Shown here: positions 60,301-64,000 of the stretch, piece after piece | Position numbering within the stretch: position 1 is the first letter of the stretch | Layout: the number at the start of each line of letters is the position of its first letter | From: Galbula dea | Lineage: Eukaryota; Chordata; Aves; Piciformes; Galbulidae | Direction: 5' to 3' | NCBI GenBank assembly: GCA_013399015.1 | Contig: VWZX01005787.1 | Location: forward strand, 36,136-100,135 | Length of the DNA stretch: 64,000 nucleotides | Notes under the pieces: model-generated | Seen by the model: only the letters and a program-made list of their open reading frames with translations | Database searches by the model: none | What the model was told of the DNA's origin: nothing | Position numbers and translations under genes: made by a program

Positions 60301-63300
60301 CTAATCCAAACCATAACAAAGCATTAGGCTACCAGTTTAACAGAGTACTCAGGAAAATAATGTAAAAGCAAGAAACTACACTCCGGGAGGAAACACTGGG
60401 AACAAATGTGAATCTCCTTGGCCATATGTGGTACAGAGAAGGATGGTCTAACTAGGTTTTTACCCTTTTCACTGATGCAATAGGACAAATATACAGGAGA
60501 GCTGAAGTGAGGCTGAAGTCATGATAAGGGGAAGGAAGAATGGAGTCAAAAGGGGGAGACTTTAAAGGAGGTGATGGCTATGTTAGTCACTGCATAAATG
60601 TAACCAAATAGTATGGTCCTTAAAGTTCCCCAGACCGTAAATATGTAAGAGATATAACAGTCCTCAGTGAGGGGAGAATGCAGAAATCCTTCAAAGTGGA
60701 TAAAACAGAGATGTTTGAAACAAGAATCTTCTCCAATGCATTACAAATCCACACAAAATAGGAGACCCTAGAGCCTGTTAGTATAAAACTGATCAATAGT
60801 TAAGTGGGGTATGTGAGACTAAATAAGGAAGAGTGACTCCATGGATTCATTTGCTCTTTCTAAAACTCCTCATACTGTGAGTTGTTGTCCAGGACTGAGC
60901 CTCAAGGAACTTACATCACACTTGATGATGTCTTATACTGGATATTTTGTTATGATTTAATTTTGCAGAGATGTAAATGAACAGAGAAATATCAGAATGT
61001 GGTAAAAGGATTAGCATCTGGAAAATCTTACATTAATGATATGAAAAGTGGCCAAGATAAAAAGGAAACAGATACAATAGATTTGTGATGAGGTTATCTG
61101 GTCGTGCATAACTCCAAACTGAGTGTCTTTAATACATGGAATTATTCTTTAGGGAAAGAAACACTGAGCAACAGAACATATTGTTCATTTAATGTCGTTT
61201 ACATTTTCCTGCAAGATTTGTTTTTTTTAAATTATTATCTATAACAACGTTAATTTACTCATTATCGCATGAGGAAATTGGTGATGCAGAACAGCCCTTA
61301 AGTATGCATGGCTATAATTTAAGCAAATACAATATCAAGGCAAGGAATTAATACACAAGCCAGCAGGTAATGTCCAAGTTTAGATTCTGTGCCATGCATA
61401 GAAGGAATCAGGGGGAAAAAAATCTAGAATTTGCCTTATGGCTTCTTGTCAGCTTTAAGTATCTATTAGCTGAGGTGTGGCAAGTAGTTTGTCTTTTCTA
61501 CAGGAAAGGTACAGTGTGTGACATTTTTATTAGGGACACAGAAATGGGGAACTATCTAGTATCTGCAGGGACAAACCACCTGCTGAGAAGAAAAAATCAT
61601 ATAATTGTCATGCATACATACATAAACACAAACACTGTTTTAAGAAGGGACTTCTCCAACAAACAAAGCTTCCAGCAGGATTATAAGTGCAAACCTCTGC
61701 AGATCTGTCCATTTCTGGTTATGAAGACAAATCTTAAAACATTGTTTAACACAATGTTCTTGTATTCTTAGTGAAGGAAATTTTAAAAAAGGACAGGGAA
61801 AGGAAGTGAAGTCACACAGCACCTTGTTTAGAAGACCAGAAAAAAAGCTAAAGTCAATATCCTTTGAAGCTGGCCAGAGATCTGAGGTCGAGATTAGCAC
61901 ACCAAAGGAGCAAAAAAGTTTGCAGTTTTGAGTTTCAGTTGGCTTATTTCTGGCTGTGGCAGAATTTTTTACTTCATCTACCTTGGAATCTATTGTCAGT
62001 CAAAGGGGACCTGTCAGCTCTGAAAATCCACCTAACTTTATTACCCACTTCTCTTCAAGATGCTGTGCACAAATTTACATTATATAATCCATATCAATAA
62101 AGGTGCTTGGTCATTAATATTGAAATGGAAGGACATAGGAAAAAATAAATATTGCAGCAAAGCTCTGAATCTCAGAGATCCACCTTTCCTGGAGAAGGTC
62201 TTATCATCCTCAAGAGATGTGAGGGTCTCTTTTCTAGCACATGATGGAAAAGATCAGGGACATTCATGGATCTGAGCTGTCCAGGCTATGGAAAACGATA
62301 TGGAGAAGATACTTCTATCATCCCTCCTGCCTGTTGAAAGGGAAGATGCTTATGCTATTTTTGAAAAACGCTGCATGCTTCTACTAACAGATGTTAGGAT
62401 AAAAGGACTTCCGAACCAGTGACTGCATTTACACATTATGAAAAAGGAGAAGGGAATAAATACCTACTAGAGTAAAAATAGAAGGAATCTTTCTGGCTTG
62501 AAGCCAGGCGTGAGTGGGATTCCTTAGGCCTCTTCACAGACATCAGTGATTTTAGATTTCAAACCATTCTGGAGCTCCTTGACCCTTTCCAGTCTGTCAT
62601 AGAAAGTCCATGTCTCCATACTGCCATCAGCAAGAGTTCAGTTATCATTCTCTGCAAGAAGACCCGTCTGTAGAGCTCACATGGCTTCTTTCAGGTTCAG
62701 TCTAACAAGGAATCAAGGGTGTCACTCCACAACAAGTTGCAAAATATATTCCAAAGAGCAGAAGGGATTGAGTACAGTTTTCAGTACAGATTTGCAGTTC
62801 TTTAGGACTTCTACATGTGTGGCTTGAATACTCTGAATTACTGGACTGTCATGACCTTAACCTAGTCAAAATCCACTGTTGCTAGATCTATAGCTGCAAC
62901 TATAAGTTTTGTACTGGATGGAGTAGAGGGAATCAAGTGAGATGAATCACACTGACTGAGGTTCAAAACCTGATCATGGTACCTTCATATATTGGAGCTA
63001 CTTAGTACCAGGGAAAAGAAACAAAACATACACATCTATTTCTTTCATGTACATTTTTCATGGCCAAACACAGTGTCCATGAGAGACCTTAGGGACAAGG
63101 TTGCATAAAGCAGAGGAAATCACAGGTTTTGTGATTTTATAGACTACCAGCAGGCAGAATGGCAGCTCAAAACTGAAAGAAATGTGCCATGCTGACATTC
63201 ATATGCCTTCTGTGAGCCAGACTCCTTCACTCTGTCTAAAACAAATGCTCATTGTGGGATCAGTCAAGGATACGTTAAATACCTCCTCCTGCTTCCCAGC

Positions 63301-63940
63301 AACACCAGTCCTGCAACAAGGGATCATCTCAAAATCACTGCTTCTGCAAGGAAAATATTTCATGCATCTCCCAGTGCTTATTTTTTTCCTGTGGAAATGC
63401 TGTTGAAGAAGTGGATCCTGCTTTAAACAATTTACTCCATTCTTACTCTGACAGTTTCATCTACCTGTTGTGCTATTTTTCATGCAGGTTTTCAGACAGC
63501 CCTGTGTCTAAATTCACAGAGATTGACATAAGCTTCACAGCTAGGAAACAGACTAAATCTAAGAATACAAGGTTAGGTACCTCTGACTTTAATCAGCTTC
63601 ACTTCAACCACCAAAATCCTCTGCTGAGATACAAACCATAAAGACACAGAGCCACACATTGTAACAGAAAAAAAGCGTTTTTTTCTGGGAGACATCCATG
63701 AGTGAGCAATTCAGTGTTTCCCTTCTTGGTGATCTTTTCAGTTGAAAATATTAGGTCAAATGGCATCAATATGTTCCAGCTGTGACAATGTCTCTCACAA
63801 ATAATTTTTGATGTTTTTTAAGTCTTCTCAAAATTGAAAAACTTTCTATGTAAAGCATCAGTACAAATATTATCTCCAAGTGAGATGTTCTTCAAATGAA
63901 ATGTGTACAGTGGTTAAAATAAGTTGTGCTGAAATATCAT
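57388..63940. other. Long unique stretch, nothing firmly recognised
   Basis: 6.5 kb. A T/G-rich tract lies at 57667-57705 and an ATT/T-rich tract at about 60010-60045. An N is present at 60280, in a segment (60172 onward) that begins TGTGGTGGG and has some LTR-like flavour without defined ends. The 133-codon plus-strand frame at 61370-61771 has no domain or repeat signature and is probably chance. Confidence 0.4.
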
Positions 63941-64000
63941 CATCATGGCTAGGCTTCGCGGATGAAGACTTGGGAAGGGCTCTACCCATGTTTGTTGCAA
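63941..64000 (-). mobile_element. 3' end of a second GAT-tailed LINE, cut by window edge
   Basis: On the minus strand the sequence reads 'ttgcaacaaacatgggtagag', then 'cccttcccaagtcttcatccgcgaagcctagcc' and 'atgatgatgat'. It matches the 3' end of the LINE at 40955-41016 with about eight differences over about 62 bases, including the TAG stop and the tail. The coding part would lie beyond the right edge of this window. Confidence 0.8.

Noticed and set aside
60172..60330. Possible LTR edge beginning TGTGGTGGG, with a 5-base direct repeat AAGCA
   Set aside because: The implied element (about 147 bases) is too short for an LTR, there is no promoter or polyadenylation order, and a 5-base match at this distance is not rare.
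61370..61771. 133-codon plus-strand open frame
   Set aside because: No recognisable domain, low-complexity AT-driven composition and no neighbouring exon. Within chance for this length of sequence.
62212..62405. Protein-like short frames (one with MENDMEKILLSSLLPVERED) after a 'tctcttttctag' acceptor-like site
   Set aside because: Two different frames look equally good, there is no credible donor, and each is under 50 codons. Too weak to call an exon.

Overview
The window reads as AT-rich, gene-poor nuclear DNA from a bird. The main evidence is the repeat content. At least sixteen fragments are CR1 LINEs, recognised by the 3' end 'ggttggactagatgatctt...aggtcccttccaac' followed by ATTCTRTG octamers, and by CR1 reverse-transcriptase motifs (DFSKAFDTVSH, GVPQGSVLGP, FADDTKLGG). 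Adding up my intervals gives roughly 10-11 kb of CR1 in 64 kb, which is high for a bird and fits CR1-rich orders such as woodpeckers and relatives or hornbills. The order is inference. No complete protein-coding gene, rRNA, functional tRNA or CRISPR array is visible. The window is intergenic DNA or long introns.

Layout: 1.7-4.0 kb holds three old CR1 fragments. 4.0-11.8 kb is unique sequence with one possible exon (7916-7999). At 11.8-13.5 kb an old minus-strand CR1 is interrupted by a plus-strand tRNA(Glu)-headed SINE with a CR1-type tail, and a third CR1 follows. At 15.2-17.3 kb a deleted CR1 contains a 143-base gap and a near-exact repeat that looks like false assembly duplication. At 19.2-20.5 kb there is a CR1 whose RT frame is broken by one visible stop. 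At 22.6-23.3 and 26.0 kb there are older CR1 pieces. At 30.0-31.15 kb there is a younger CR1 with a 304-base gap. At 39.9-41.3 kb a possible decayed exon abuts a CR1, which is itself split by an unrelated LINE with a (GAT)n-like tail. At 42.5-43.6 kb lies the CR1 with the longest uninterrupted frame (about 325 codons). CR1 tails also occur near 44.0, 48.0 and 49.6 kb, with a poor remnant at 56.25 kb. A solo LTR with a 6-bp target duplication is at 56.9-57.4 kb. The last 60 bases are the 3' end of a second copy of the GAT-tailed LINE.

How the parts relate: CR1 proteins recognise the CR1 3' end, so a tRNA-derived SINE with that end is expected to be a non-autonomous passenger of CR1. The SINE tail matches the same CR1 tail class found at 13.2, 15.2, 19.2, 41.3, 48.0 and 49.6 kb, so its likely partner family is present in this window. 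The GAT-tailed LINE is a separate, non-CR1 lineage. Element boundaries are by eye and usually good to about 5-20 bases at 3' ends, less at 5' ends.
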